This document shows positions 1 to 8,320 of a stretch of DNA of 64,000 bases, piece after piece. The position numbers and the translations under genes are program-made. Under the pieces are notes generated by a model. It was not told the DNA's origin and did no database searches. It saw only the letters and a program-made list of their open reading frames with translations. The stretch is from Melioribacteraceae bacterium (GTDB lineage Bacteria; Bacteroidota; Ignavibacteria; Ignavibacteriales; Melioribacteraceae): positions 20,100-84,099 of the forward strand of contig BQMY01000117.1 in assembly GCA_022181065.1 (NCBI GenBank). Reading direction: 5' to 3'. Numbering within the stretch: the first letter of the stretch is position 1; the number at the start of each line of letters is the position of its first letter.

Positions 1-1481
1 TTGTATATCTCACTCCTTTTCTTGGCGGATTGCTTGCTGACAGAGTTTTAGGTTATCGTCTCGCTATTACCATTGGTGGTGCCTTGATGGGGCTCGGTTA
101 TATTGGACTTGCATTCCCGGGAGACGGAATATTCTTTATTTCATTGCTTTTGATAATTGTTGGTAACGGGTTCTTCAAACCGAATATTTCCACACTTGTA
201 GGTAATCTTTACAACAATGACAAATTCAAGGAATATAAAGATTCCGGTTTCAACATTTTTTACATGGGTATCAATATTGGTGCTTTTGTCTGTAACTTCG
301 TTGCGGCTTATCTTAGAAATGAATATGACTGGGGTTATGCTTTCGCGGCTGCAGGTATTGGTATGTTTCTTGGGCTTATCTGGTTCTGGGCAGGTCAGAA
401 GCATGTCAAGGAAGCTGATGTTATCAAACCGGCAAGAGCAGGTGATACTCCCCTGTCAAAACTTCTATTTACAATTTTTGTTCCCGCGTTTGGATTTGGA
501 TTTATCGGATGGTTCATTCCAAACATGATTTTTGGGCAGCCTGTTCTTGGTTCAAACTCAACCGATGCTTTCTTATTTGCTGCGATTCCTATTATTTACT
601 ATTACGCATCGCTCTATTTCAAGGCAGAACCTTCTGAAAAAGCTCCGATTGGCGCCTTGTTATCAGTATTTGGTGTTGTAATAATATTCTGGGCAATTTT
701 CCACCAGAATGGTTCAGCTCTTACAATATGGGCGGAAAGATATACCGACCGTGAGTTGCCGGCGGCAGTTGAAGGTGTTGCTGAAACTTTCCGTTTTGTG
801 CAGGAAGTTGATACAACCCAAGGTACTTATCCTGTGCTTGATGGTCATGGTGTTCCTCTCACAAATGAAGATGGTTCAGTTGTAACAGAGGTTGGTCCAA
901 ATCCATATCTTAAAAATCTGGATAAAGCGAAGTGGCCAACAGGTGATCAGTCACTCAAATTGCTCTCTACAGAAATTTATCAGTCCATAAATCCGTTTTT
1001 TGTGGTATTCCTGACACCTCTCGTGGTTGGATTCTTTAATTTCCTACGCAGGAAAAAGAAAGAACCATCTACACCGGGTAAAATTGGACTAGGTATGCTT
1101 ATCACAGCGGCATCTACCACGATCATGATGTTGGCAGTATTAGCCGGTGATAATGGTGCAATGAAGAGTTCACCTATGTGGCTAATCATGACTTACGGTG
1201 TGATAACTGTAGGTGAATTATTCCTGAGCCCGATGGGTCTTGCTCTTGTATCCAAATTGAGTCCTCAGCGTCTTACAGCGTTAATGATGGGCGGATGGTT
1301 TCTTGCTACAGCAGTCGGTAATAAACTATCTGGTGTATTATCAGGATTGTGGGGAGGCATAGATAATAAAGTTTATTTCTTCGCCATAAACTTTGTCGGC
1401 GCTCTTTTTGGCGCATTATTGATATTCTTGCTGCTCAAGTGGTTGAAACAGGTAGTTAAGGAACATACCGGTCATCACTAG
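1..1481 (+). CDS. POT-family proton-dependent oligopeptide transporter, 5' end cut by window
   Basis: Inner-membrane proton-coupled di/tripeptide symporter of the POT/PTR2 family. The frame is open to the left edge: codons before the first in-frame TTG (position 30) encode VYLTPFLGG, which joins LLADRVLG to form the family motif after TM2, so the TTG is internal and the N-terminus (TM1-2 and the ExxER motif) is missing. PTR2 signature 2 is visible as FNIFYMGINIG. About ten further hydrophobic segments follow. A hydrophilic loop (roughly residues 235-305 of the visible part) carries an insertion between membrane segments. The C-terminus is basic and His-rich. The family call is firm; the substrate is inferred from the family. 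Confidence 0.9.
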   Translation, partial: VYLTPFLGGLLADRVLGYRLAITIGGALMGLGYIGLAFPGDGIFFISLLLIIVGNGFFKPNISTLVGNLYNNDKFKEYKDSGFNIFYMGINIGAFVCNFVAAYLRNEYDWGYAFAAAGIGMFLGLIWFWAGQKHVKEADVIKPARAGDTPLSKLLFTIFVPAFGFGFIGWFIPNMIFGQPVLGSNSTDAFLFAAIPIIYYYASLYFKAEPSEKAPIGALLSVFGVVIIFWAIFHQNGSALTIWAERYTDRELPAAVEGVAETFRFVQEVDTTQGTYPVLDGHGVPLTNEDGSVVTEVGPNPYLKNLDKAKWPTGDQSLKLLSTEIYQSINPFFVVFLTPLVVGFFNFLRRKKKEPSTPGKIGLGMLITAASTTIMMLAVLAGDNGAMKSSPMWLIMTYGVITVGELFLSPMGLALVSKLSPQRLTALMMGGWFLATAVGNKLSGVLSGLWGGIDNKVYFFAINFVGALFGALLIFLLLKWLKQVVKEHTGHH

Positions 1482-1518
1482 ATGTAGTTGAAATCATTGT
1501 TTTTTTTAGTGATATTTG

Positions 1519-1607
1519 AAAGGTTAACTCTGAAAAATATTTTAATTTTGAAGTAGTGATTTGACCGAACACTATTTCTGTTAGAATACCGGAGTTAACC
1601 TTTTTTT
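1519..1607 (+). terminator. Long-range 12-bp inverted repeat plus T-run between POT gene and nagB
   Basis: AAAGGTTAACTC (1519-1530) is exactly complementary to GAGTTAACCTTT (1592-1603), and the right arm runs into seven Ts (1601-1607). Inside the 61-nt loop a second stem pairs AAGTAGTG (1551-1558) with CACTATTT (1570-1577), with one G-T pair. The T-run suggests a terminator for the transporter gene. The long structured loop could also act as a leader for nagB. Confidence 0.5.
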
Positions 1608-1640
1608 ATGGAGTGAATTAGGAAATAGTGGAGTATTAAA

Positions 1641-2408
1641 ATGCTTGTAATTATTAAAGAAGATTACGACAAACTTAGCGCGGAAGCCGCCAAAATAGTA
1701 GCCGACCGTTTAAGAAAAAAACCAAACCTGGTTCTTGGTCTCGCAACGGGCTCTACCCCTCTCGGGTTATACAAAGAGCTAATAAGATTGCATCAGAATG
1801 AAGGTCTGGATTTTTCAAAAGTTACGACTTTTAACCTCGATGAGTATGTTGGCTTAGCCCCTACTCATGATCAGAGTTATCATTATTTTATGAAAACCAA
1901 CTTTTTTGAACATGTGAATCTCGCTAAACGATTTGTCCATCTTCCGGATGGTATGACTAAAGACGTAAACGCGTTCTGCCAATGGTATGAAGAGCGCATC
2001 TCCGAATTCGGAGGAATTGACCTGCAAATACTTGGAATAGGTCAGAATGGTCATATTGCGTTTAATGAGCCCGGCTCCTCACTTGGTTCAAGAACACGTA
2101 TTAAAACTCTTACAAAAAATACCAGACAAGCAAACGCCCGTTTCTTCGAACAGAATGAAGAAGTACCAAAATATGCCATCACAATGGGTGTAGGTACAAT
2201 TATGGACGCGAAGGAACTTTTGCTCGTCGCAAATGGTGAAGGTAAAGCCGACGCTATTAAAGGTGCATGTGAGGGTCCTATCTCAGCTATGGCTCCGGCA
2301 TCAATCATACAAATGCACAGAAATGCTATTGTTGTGACTGATAAATCAGCTGGTGCCAAATTGCAGGGTAGCTACGTGGATAGTTGGGAAAACGTTGTGT
2401 TTGACTAA
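1641..2408 (+). CDS. nagB: Glucosamine-6-phosphate deaminase
   Basis: Cytoplasmic isomerase/deaminase that turns glucosamine-6-phosphate into fructose-6-phosphate and ammonia, linking amino-sugar recycling to glycolysis. Its 255 residues are normal for the short NagB class. Visible motifs are the phosphate loop LGLATGSTPLGLY (32-44), NLDEYVGL with the catalytic Asp67, and GQNGHIAFNEPG with His138 and Glu143. The residue matching E. coli Asp141 is Asn136, as I recall for Bacillus-type NagB. A GGAG lies just upstream of the ATG. It starts a ten-gene plus-strand run, and the next gene, 17 bases away, is a GlmU-like enzyme, so amino-sugar metabolism opens the operon. Confidence 0.95.
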   Translation: MLVIIKEDYDKLSAEAAKIVADRLRKKPNLVLGLATGSTPLGLYKELIRLHQNEGLDFSKVTTFNLDEYVGLAPTHDQSYHYFMKTNFFEHVNLAKRFVHLPDGMTKDVNAFCQWYEERISEFGGIDLQILGIGQNGHIAFNEPGSSLGSRTRIKTLTKNTRQANARFFEQNEEVPKYAITMGVGTIMDAKELLLVANGEGKADAIKGACEGPISAMAPASIIQMHRNAIVVTDKSAGAKLQGSYVDSWENVVFD

Positions 2409-2425
2409 CTAATTTCGGATAAATT

Positions 2426-3688
2426 ATGGCTGATAGTATTTGTATTTTCGAAGGTATCTACTTCAACAGACTACTCCCACTCGCCTATCTCAGACCTGTG
2501 TACGATTTGAGATGCGGCATATTATCGCTTAGAGGTAAAATTGAACGATATTACTCTCAGGTTCCTATAACCCTTCATTGTAGAAATTACATGGCTGATT
2601 ATATGGAATTGAAACATCCCGAACACAAGGTAAATGTTCTTCAGAGCGATAATGTACTTTTTATTAATGGAAGAGTTATTGTTGACGAAGAATTCAGCCG
2701 TAAGATTTCTCTTGAAGGCCCGGAAAAATTATACATGTGCGGTGAAACAGTTGTAGCGGCAAGAGTTTCCGGTGAAAAACTGGAAGAGCTCAAAAAGGCT
2801 ATGAATGATGTTCTTTCGCAAGGTGATTTTTCCGGACTCGAAATTGAAGAAATTGATGCCAATATAATTCATTATCCCTGGGATCTTGTTAAGAATAATG
2901 AGAAGGAGCTAATCTCTGATTTTTATCTGCTTCGAAATGAAATAGAAACTAAAGATAATTATGAACGCTACGATGGTGTATTTCTTCTGAACGAAAAAGA
3001 TATTTTCATTGGTGATGAGGCAAAAATATACCCGGGCGCTGTGCTTGATGCTGAAGAAGGACCAATTTTCATTGGCAAAGGCGCAAAAGTTTTACCCGGA
3101 GCTTCTATTCAGGGTCCGGCGTTTATCGGCGATTATACGATTGTTAAAATGGGCGCCAGATTGTATCATAATTCAAATATTGGCCGTGTTTGTAAAATCG
3201 GAGGTGAAGTTGAAAATACAATTGTGCACTCATTTTCAAATAAACAGCACGATGGTTTTTTAGGAAATTCTTACCTCGGCTCGTGGGTAAATCTCGGAGC
3301 GGGTACAAATAATAGTGACCTTAAAAATAATTATGGTTCCATTAAAGTTTATATCAATGGCGAACCCGTTGATAGTGGTTCACAGTTTGTTGGATTAACC
3401 ATGGGAGACCACTCTAAATCAGCAATTAACAGTACATTTAATACAGGAACTGTGATTGGAGTTTCCTGTAATATTTACGGATCAGGCTTTCCTCCAAGAT
3501 ATGTGCCTTCATTCGGCTGGGGTGGTTCAGACGCTATGACTTCTTATGATCTTGAAAGAAGTATTGAAGTTGCCCAGCGTGTTATGGAGCGTAGAGATGT
3601 TGAAATGAAAGCTGCTGATGAAAAAATGTTCCGTAAGGTTTTCGACCTTACACGCGAGGAAAGAAGAAAACGCGGAATGCCGAACTAA
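2426..3688 (+). CDS. GlmU-like sugar nucleotidyltransferase/acyltransferase
   Basis: Probably a bifunctional N-acetylglucosamine-1-phosphate uridylyltransferase/glucosamine-1-phosphate acetyltransferase of the alternative GlmU type found in Bacteroidota, or a related nucleotidyltransferase. The N-terminal half has the family sequence RPVYDLRCGIL (23-33). From about residue 190 to 350 there are hexapeptide repeats with the I/V-x-x-G spacing of a left-handed β-helix, and HDGFLGNSYLGSWVNLGAGT resembles the acetyltransferase end of GlmU. Placement beside nagB supports a role in UDP-GlcNAc supply for peptidoglycan and LPS. The exact substrate is not proven by the sequence. Confidence 0.75.
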   Translation: MADSICIFEGIYFNRLLPLAYLRPVYDLRCGILSLRGKIERYYSQVPITLHCRNYMADYMELKHPEHKVNVLQSDNVLFINGRVIVDEEFSRKISLEGPEKLYMCGETVVAARVSGEKLEELKKAMNDVLSQGDFSGLEIEEIDANIIHYPWDLVKNNEKELISDFYLLRNEIETKDNYERYDGVFLLNEKDIFIGDEAKIYPGAVLDAEEGPIFIGKGAKVLPGASIQGPAFIGDYTIVKMGARLYHNSNIGRVCKIGGEVENTIVHSFSNKQHDGFLGNSYLGSWVNLGAGTNNSDLKNNYGSIKVYINGEPVDSGSQFVGLTMGDHSKSAINSTFNTGTVIGVSCNIYGSGFPPRYVPSFGWGGSDAMTSYDLERSIEVAQRVMERRDVEMKAADEKMFRKVFDLTREERRKRGMPN

Positions 3689-3694
3689 TCCCCT

Positions 3695-5311
3695 ATGTTA
3701 AAAAACTATTTCTACTTGGCAAGATTTGCCGGATATCTAAACGAAAAGATATCCGGATTGAATATTTCCGATATTTTTACTCAGGAAAAAGATACTATAT
3801 ATATACATCTCAACGGCGATGAAGATTTTCCATACAAACATCTGGTACTTTCCACCAATAGTCAGCTCCCCTACCTGATCATTAAATCAGATCACCGCAA
3901 AGCTAAAAAGAATATTACATACTTTTTTCAGGATTTGCATGGAGCAAAAATTGAAAGCGTCTCAATCGCCCTCGGTGAACGGGATATAAAGATTAAAACA
4001 GATTCCGGTGAACTTCATTACATTTTACGGGGTAATCGTTCAAATATATACTTTCTTAAAAATAGTGTAATCCATCCCTTCAAGGCTGGTAAGAATGATG
4101 CCAAAGATAAGTTGTTTGATGAACTTAATTCCCAAATATACGTTTCCGCCCCCGATATTTATTTTGAGGAAAATATTTTAGCTGACAACAAACTAAGGAA
4201 AAAGGAGTATCCCTTCGTTTCCAAAGAACTATATAAAGAGGCCGCCCTCCATGGTAAAACTGATGCTTTAATGCCGGAAAGTTTATCTGGTATTATTGAA
4301 AGTATATACGAATCAAAAATAGCGGTATATTTTGATCAATTTCTCGAGAAGGTTGTTTTCGTACCGGAAAACTTCAAATCTTACAAAGTGCCTGAAGATG
4401 CATTCATCACAGATGATATGAACGATGCAATAAGAGAATACCTCATCCTCAATTTCAAGACAGCTAAAATATCCAACCTCAGCAAAGATTTATCCCGATT
4501 TTTTGAAAAAGAGATTGGTAAGTTATCATCAAAAATAAATAATCTTAAATCCAGAGTTGAAGCCGGCTCCCGACACGAAGAATATTATCATTTCGGGAAC
4601 TTGCTGCTGGCAAATTTGTATTCTTTCAATAAAGGTGAAAAATCTGTTATGCTCACCGATTATGAAGGAAATTCGATTGAAGTTAAGCTCAATGAAAAAA
4701 TATCACCAAACCAAAATGTTGAAGCGTATTTTGAAAAAGCAAAAAACGAAAAAATAAATTTTGAAAAATCAACGGAATTGTATAATAATACAGTTTTAAA
4801 ATATCAGGAATTATTAAAACTGCACACTGAATTTGATAATTGTGAAAAGTTTGAAGAACTAAAAGAAATCCACGGGAAAGTTTTCCCTTCCGGAAAATCA
4901 AAAAAAATGATACAGGAAGACTCGAAAATAAAATATCGACACTATCTTATCGACACAAAATATCATGTGTTTGTCGGCAGGGATAGTAAAAGTAACGATT
5001 TACTGAGTACACGTTTCGCGAAACAAAACGATTACTGGTTTCATGCGCGAGGTTTACCCGGGTCTCATGTAGTTCTTCGCGTTGAAAACACAAAAGAAGT
5101 TGTGCCGAAAAATATATTGAAAAACGCGGCATCTATTGCTGCATTCTGGAGTAAGGCAAAAACCGCGAAAGTCGCTCCTGTTTCTTACACTTTTGGTAAA
5201 TTTGTTTACAAGAAAAAAGGGTTTGATCCCGGACAGGTTGCGCTATCCAAAGAAAGTGTACTCCTGGTAAAACCTGAAATTCCTTCGAATACTGAGCTCG
5301 TTGATGAATAA
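3695..5311 (+). CDS. rqcH: NFACT/RqcH-type ribosome quality control protein
   Basis: NFACT family (fibronectin-binding A N-terminal domain, coiled coils, NFACT-R). Known RqcH binds 50S subunits carrying peptidyl-tRNA and directs alanine tailing. Residues 1-230 look like NFACT-N. A helix-rich coiled-coil segment spans about 265-400. The C-terminal part (about 415-525) carries the NFACT-R core DYWFHARGLPGSHVVLR. At 538 residues it is slightly shorter than the roughly 570 of Bacillus RqcH. The position where RqcH carries its Asp-Arg tRNA-contact pair reads Glu95-Arg96 by my hand alignment, which is uncertain. It begins 6 bases after the GlmU-like gene. Confidence 0.85.
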   Translation: MLKNYFYLARFAGYLNEKISGLNISDIFTQEKDTIYIHLNGDEDFPYKHLVLSTNSQLPYLIIKSDHRKAKKNITYFFQDLHGAKIESVSIALGERDIKIKTDSGELHYILRGNRSNIYFLKNSVIHPFKAGKNDAKDKLFDELNSQIYVSAPDIYFEENILADNKLRKKEYPFVSKELYKEAALHGKTDALMPESLSGIIESIYESKIAVYFDQFLEKVVFVPENFKSYKVPEDAFITDDMNDAIREYLILNFKTAKISNLSKDLSRFFEKEIGKLSSKINNLKSRVEAGSRHEEYYHFGNLLLANLYSFNKGEKSVMLTDYEGNSIEVKLNEKISPNQNVEAYFEKAKNEKINFEKSTELYNNTVLKYQELLKLHTEFDNCEKFEELKEIHGKVFPSGKSKKMIQEDSKIKYRHYLIDTKYHVFVGRDSKSNDLLSTRFAKQNDYWFHARGLPGSHVVLRVENTKEVVPKNILKNAASIAAFWSKAKTAKVAPVSYTFGKFVYKKKGFDPGQVALSKESVLLVKPEIPSNTELVDE

Positions 5312-5807
5312 ACAATTTCTGTTAAATATAGTATATATTCTTCTTGGTAGTGCTTTGCTTGGAATTTCTTACAATGTCATTTCTCCGAATGGCATTCCCC
5401 TTTTCGCGGAAAAGACCCAATTAATTAAAACCGGTCTCGATGATTTTATTACAAGCCCTAATAACTCTGAAGAAAATACCGCTCGCGAAATTGATCTCAA
5501 AACAGCTTTTGAGATTCATCAGAAAGGTCTGGCAAAATTTGTGGACGGAAGAGATGAATGGGAGTATGGCGAAGGTAGAATCGCTGGTGCGATAAATATA
5601 CCGGATTACAATTTTGAGGATCACATCGACAAATACAATTCGATGGATAAAAGCTTAAATTATATTGTCTATTGTGGTGGCGAAGATTGTGATATAAGTA
5701 TCCGACTTGCAAAGAAAATGAAAGAGCTGGGTTTCACTAATGTTTACGTTTTTTCCGGTGGTTGGGATCAGTGGTTTGCGGCTAATTTCCCGGTAGATAA
5801 TGACTAG
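5304..5807 (+). CDS. Membrane-anchored rhodanese-domain protein
   Basis: Single rhodanese domain behind an N-terminal hydrophobic anchor (about residues 6-26), so it probably acts on the periplasmic face. The active loop is CGGEDC with catalytic Cys124, and the domain opens with KFVDGRDEWEYGEGRIAGA, a normal CH2-type region. I start it at ATG 5304, which overlaps the rqcH stop; a TTG at 5301 only adds one residue. The downstream MauE/DoxX-like gene overlaps it by 8 bases. This pairing suggests a periplasmic sulfur or thiol-redox function, but the substrate is unknown. Confidence 0.85.
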   Translation: MNKQFLLNIVYILLGSALLGISYNVISPNGIPLFAEKTQLIKTGLDDFITSPNNSEENTAREIDLKTAFEIHQKGLAKFVDGRDEWEYGEGRIAGAINIPDYNFEDHIDKYNSMDKSLNYIVYCGGEDCDISIRLAKKMKELGFTNVYVFSGGWDQWFAANFPVDND

Positions 5808-6234
5808 TTTTTTAAGCTCAAATATTACCCTGCTCGTTTTCAGAATTATTCTTGCAATAGTATTTATTTTTGCCGGAATGGAGAAAGCCGCGAATCCCGC
5901 CGATTTTTCAGAAGCAGTCGCTAATTATCGTGTAATCTCCCTTTTCTTGCAGAATATTGTCGCAATCGTAATACCCTGGGTTGAAGTCGTTTCAGGAATT
6001 TTACTGCTATATGGTAAATTTCTTAAGGAAAACAGCACTATAATTTCAGTACTTCTTATTGCTTTTAACATTCTTGTTCTGCAGGCTATGCTGAGAGGAC
6101 TTGATATTGATTGTGGATGTTTTGGTACAATCGATGCACAGATAGTGGGATTTAGAAAACTGCTCGAAAATTTTGCCTTACTTGCTATGGGAATCTCGAT
6201 ATTCCGTTTTTCCAAGAGTGAAACAAATGATTAA
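5800..6234 (+). CDS. MauE/DoxX-like four-TM membrane protein
   Basis: Small integral membrane protein with four hydrophobic helices, resembling the MauE/DoxX superfamily. A paired-cysteine motif LDIDCGCFG (Cys105, Cys107) sits between TM3 and TM4, as in MauE-like proteins thought to handle thiol/disulfide chemistry. It overlaps the upstream rhodanese and the downstream glycosyltransferase start by 8 bases each, so translation is probably coupled. Together with the rhodanese it may move electrons or sulfur across the membrane. That role is inference, since the family has no single established reaction. Confidence 0.75.
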   Translation: MTSFLSSNITLLVFRIILAIVFIFAGMEKAANPADFSEAVANYRVISLFLQNIVAIVIPWVEVVSGILLLYGKFLKENSTIISVLLIAFNILVLQAMLRGLDIDCGCFGTIDAQIVGFRKLLENFALLAMGISIFRFSKSETND

Positions 6235-7246
6235 TACCAAAGATATCAATCAGATTTTAATCATCAAACTCAGGGGAATTGGTGATGTAGTACTTTCTAC
6301 TATTGTGCTAAAATCTCTCAGACTAGAATTCCCCACCGCCCGAATCGATTATCTGACCGAAAAACCGGGGAATTTTCTTCTTGAACCACTTGAAGAAGTT
6401 GCCGATATACTAATTTTCAAAAAGAAAACCTTGAGTGATCGACTTAAAACGTTTCTTGAGGTAAGAAAAAACAAGTATGATCTGGTAATTGATTTTTATT
6501 CCAATCCGGGCACAGCTCAGATAACATATTTTTCAGGAGCGAAGTATCGAGCCGGGTTCCCTTACAAAGGCAGGAAGTACGCATATAATCTATACGGTCC
6601 ATCAGAAAGAGATAAATATCATGCCGCTGATCTTCATTTAGAGTTCTTGAAAAATATTGGGATTAGAACGGTTTCCGAGCCGGAACTCCAATTTGGTATT
6701 TTTGACCATGAGTTAGGTTCAGCCGGGAAATTTCGAGATAAACTTAATCTACATGAAAAAAAATTGGTAGGACTCTCCCCTAGTGGTGGATGGCAGTCAA
6801 AAAAAGCCCCGGCAGTAATCTTTATCAATGCCGCCAAAGCCTTAAAGGTGATTGAGCCGGATATTCATTTTTTGATCCACTGGGGTCCCGGAGATGAATC
6901 AGACGCGAATAAAATCACCGGTGAATTAGGCAAAGACGCGACACTCGCGCCTCCTACCTCAATTAGAGAAATGGGAGCTTTCCTGAAAATATGTGATGTC
7001 GTTTTGGCTAATGATAGCGGTCCGATGCACATATGCGCTGCGGTAGGTACTCCGGTACTCGGATTATTTGGCCCAACAAGTCCGTCCCTGCAAGGACCCT
7101 ATGGTAAATTCAATTCTTATATCCACAATGGTGATTTACATTGTATAGAATGCAACCTGTTGCAATGCCCCCACAATCAAGAGTGTTTTAATGAATTATC
7201 TTCTTCAAAAATCGCTGAAGAACTGAAGAAATTGCTCAATAATTAA
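6227..7246 (+). CDS. Glycosyltransferase family 9 (heptosyltransferase-like), copy 1
   Basis: ADP-heptose:LPS heptosyltransferase-like enzyme of GT-B fold. The N-terminus has the family pattern ILIIKLRGIGDVVLSTIVLK, and the C-terminal half has the donor-site region NDSGPMHICAAVGTPVLGLFGPTSP. Four Cys near the C-terminus follow the C-x2-C-x4-C-x5-C pattern common in this family. I use ATG 6227, which overlaps the previous stop; an upstream in-frame start at 6173 would overlap the MauE-like gene by 62 bases. First of three adjacent GT9 genes, so it probably adds core-LPS sugars at the inner membrane. Confidence 0.88.
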   Translation: MINTKDINQILIIKLRGIGDVVLSTIVLKSLRLEFPTARIDYLTEKPGNFLLEPLEEVADILIFKKKTLSDRLKTFLEVRKNKYDLVIDFYSNPGTAQITYFSGAKYRAGFPYKGRKYAYNLYGPSERDKYHAADLHLEFLKNIGIRTVSEPELQFGIFDHELGSAGKFRDKLNLHEKKLVGLSPSGGWQSKKAPAVIFINAAKALKVIEPDIHFLIHWGPGDESDANKITGELGKDATLAPPTSIREMGAFLKICDVVLANDSGPMHICAAVGTPVLGLFGPTSPSLQGPYGKFNSYIHNGDLHCIECNLLQCPHNQECFNELSSSKIAEELKKLLNN

Positions 7247-7255
7247 GAACAAACG

Positions 7256-8320
7256 TTGCTGAAAAAAATAGAAATATTATTTCGGAAATTCATTTTCAAA
7301 CTTCTGATAGTTCTATCTTCCCGAAAAAGAGGTACATCTCATCCTGAATTAAAAAAAATAAACAGGGTTACTTTTATAAGGCTGAATCGAATCGGTGACG
7401 CATTGGTTGTAACCCCCATATTTTCAGCACTCAAAAAATATTATAACTTCCAAATTGTTGTTTTGGCAGATAGAAAAAACTTCTTTGTTTTTAAGAACAA
7501 TCCCCACATCGATGAAATAATTACATTCCAAAAGGGTATATCGGGAATTAAATCTGCCATTACTGTATTAAACAATTCAGAAATCGTTGTTGATTTACAC
7601 GATGATGTTTCCACTACCGTTTCTTATCTAATTGCTCTATGCAAATCACCATACAAGTTCGCCTTAAAGAAAGAGAACTTCAATTTGTTTTCTCATACCA
7701 TTTCCAAACCTGATCCCACTGAATCACATGTTATAGATCGTGTCCTCAAATTATTGGAATTGTTTGATCTCGAAAAACCGGTAAATGCAAATGTGGAGTT
7801 CTATCCTTCTCATGATGCGTTGGAAACGGTATCTAAAAAGATGAATGAGCTAAATCCCGAGAAAATATTTCATCTTGGAATAAACATTTCTGCCGGTAGT
7901 GACGCAAGATTTTGGGGTGTTAATCGTTACAGAGAATTGATAAGGGAAGTTCTGGCAAAATATAACAATATCCATATCACACTCCTGGCCGCGCCGGGCG
8001 ACATTGCCGCAGGAGAAGAAATATCACATGAACTATGCAGTCTCTATTACAGCAACAGTTTTGAAGAGTTTGGAGCCTTTATCTCGAAACTTGACCTGCT
8101 ATTTACACCCGATACTTCTACTGTTCACTTGGCATCATCCTCGAAAATACCTATGTTTGGTCTATATGTAAAATATAACACAAACAACAAAATCTGGTAC
8201 CCTTATAAATCAAATTACGATTGTGTAATAACAGAAGAACCAAATTTTGACAATCTTGATACAGATAAAGTTATATCATCATTTTTAGCGTTTTTTGAGA
8301 AAAATTATTATGAAAAATAA
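7256..8320 (+). CDS. Glycosyltransferase family 9 (heptosyltransferase-like), copy 2
   Basis: Second GT9 enzyme, diverged from its neighbours. The N-terminal signature is TFIRLNRIGDALVVTPIFSAL, preceded by a basic amphipathic stretch of about 40 residues (LFRKFIFKLLIVLSSRKR) that could hold it to the membrane. The donor-site region reads LLFTPDTSTVHLASSSKIPM. The start is TTG 7256: an in-frame TAA lies 9 bases upstream and no ATG occurs near the N-terminus. It lacks the C-terminal Cys cluster seen in copies 1 and 3. The acceptor sugar cannot be told from sequence. Confidence 0.82.
   Translation: MLKKIEILFRKFIFKLLIVLSSRKRGTSHPELKKINRVTFIRLNRIGDALVVTPIFSALKKYYNFQIVVLADRKNFFVFKNNPHIDEIITFQKGISGIKSAITVLNNSEIVVDLHDDVSTTVSYLIALCKSPYKFALKKENFNLFSHTISKPDPTESHVIDRVLKLLELFDLEKPVNANVEFYPSHDALETVSKKMNELNPEKIFHLGINISAGSDARFWGVNRYRELIREVLAKYNNIHITLLAAPGDIAAGEEISHELCSLYYSNSFEEFGAFISKLDLLFTPDTSTVHLASSSKIPMFGLYVKYNTNNKIWYPYKSNYDCVITEEPNFDNLDTDKVISSFLAFFEKNYYEK

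Noticed and set aside
1482..1640. A glmS-type ribozyme or known riboswitch before nagB
   Set aside because: The ribozyme's conserved core was not recognised and the structure is better explained by a terminator-like hairpin.
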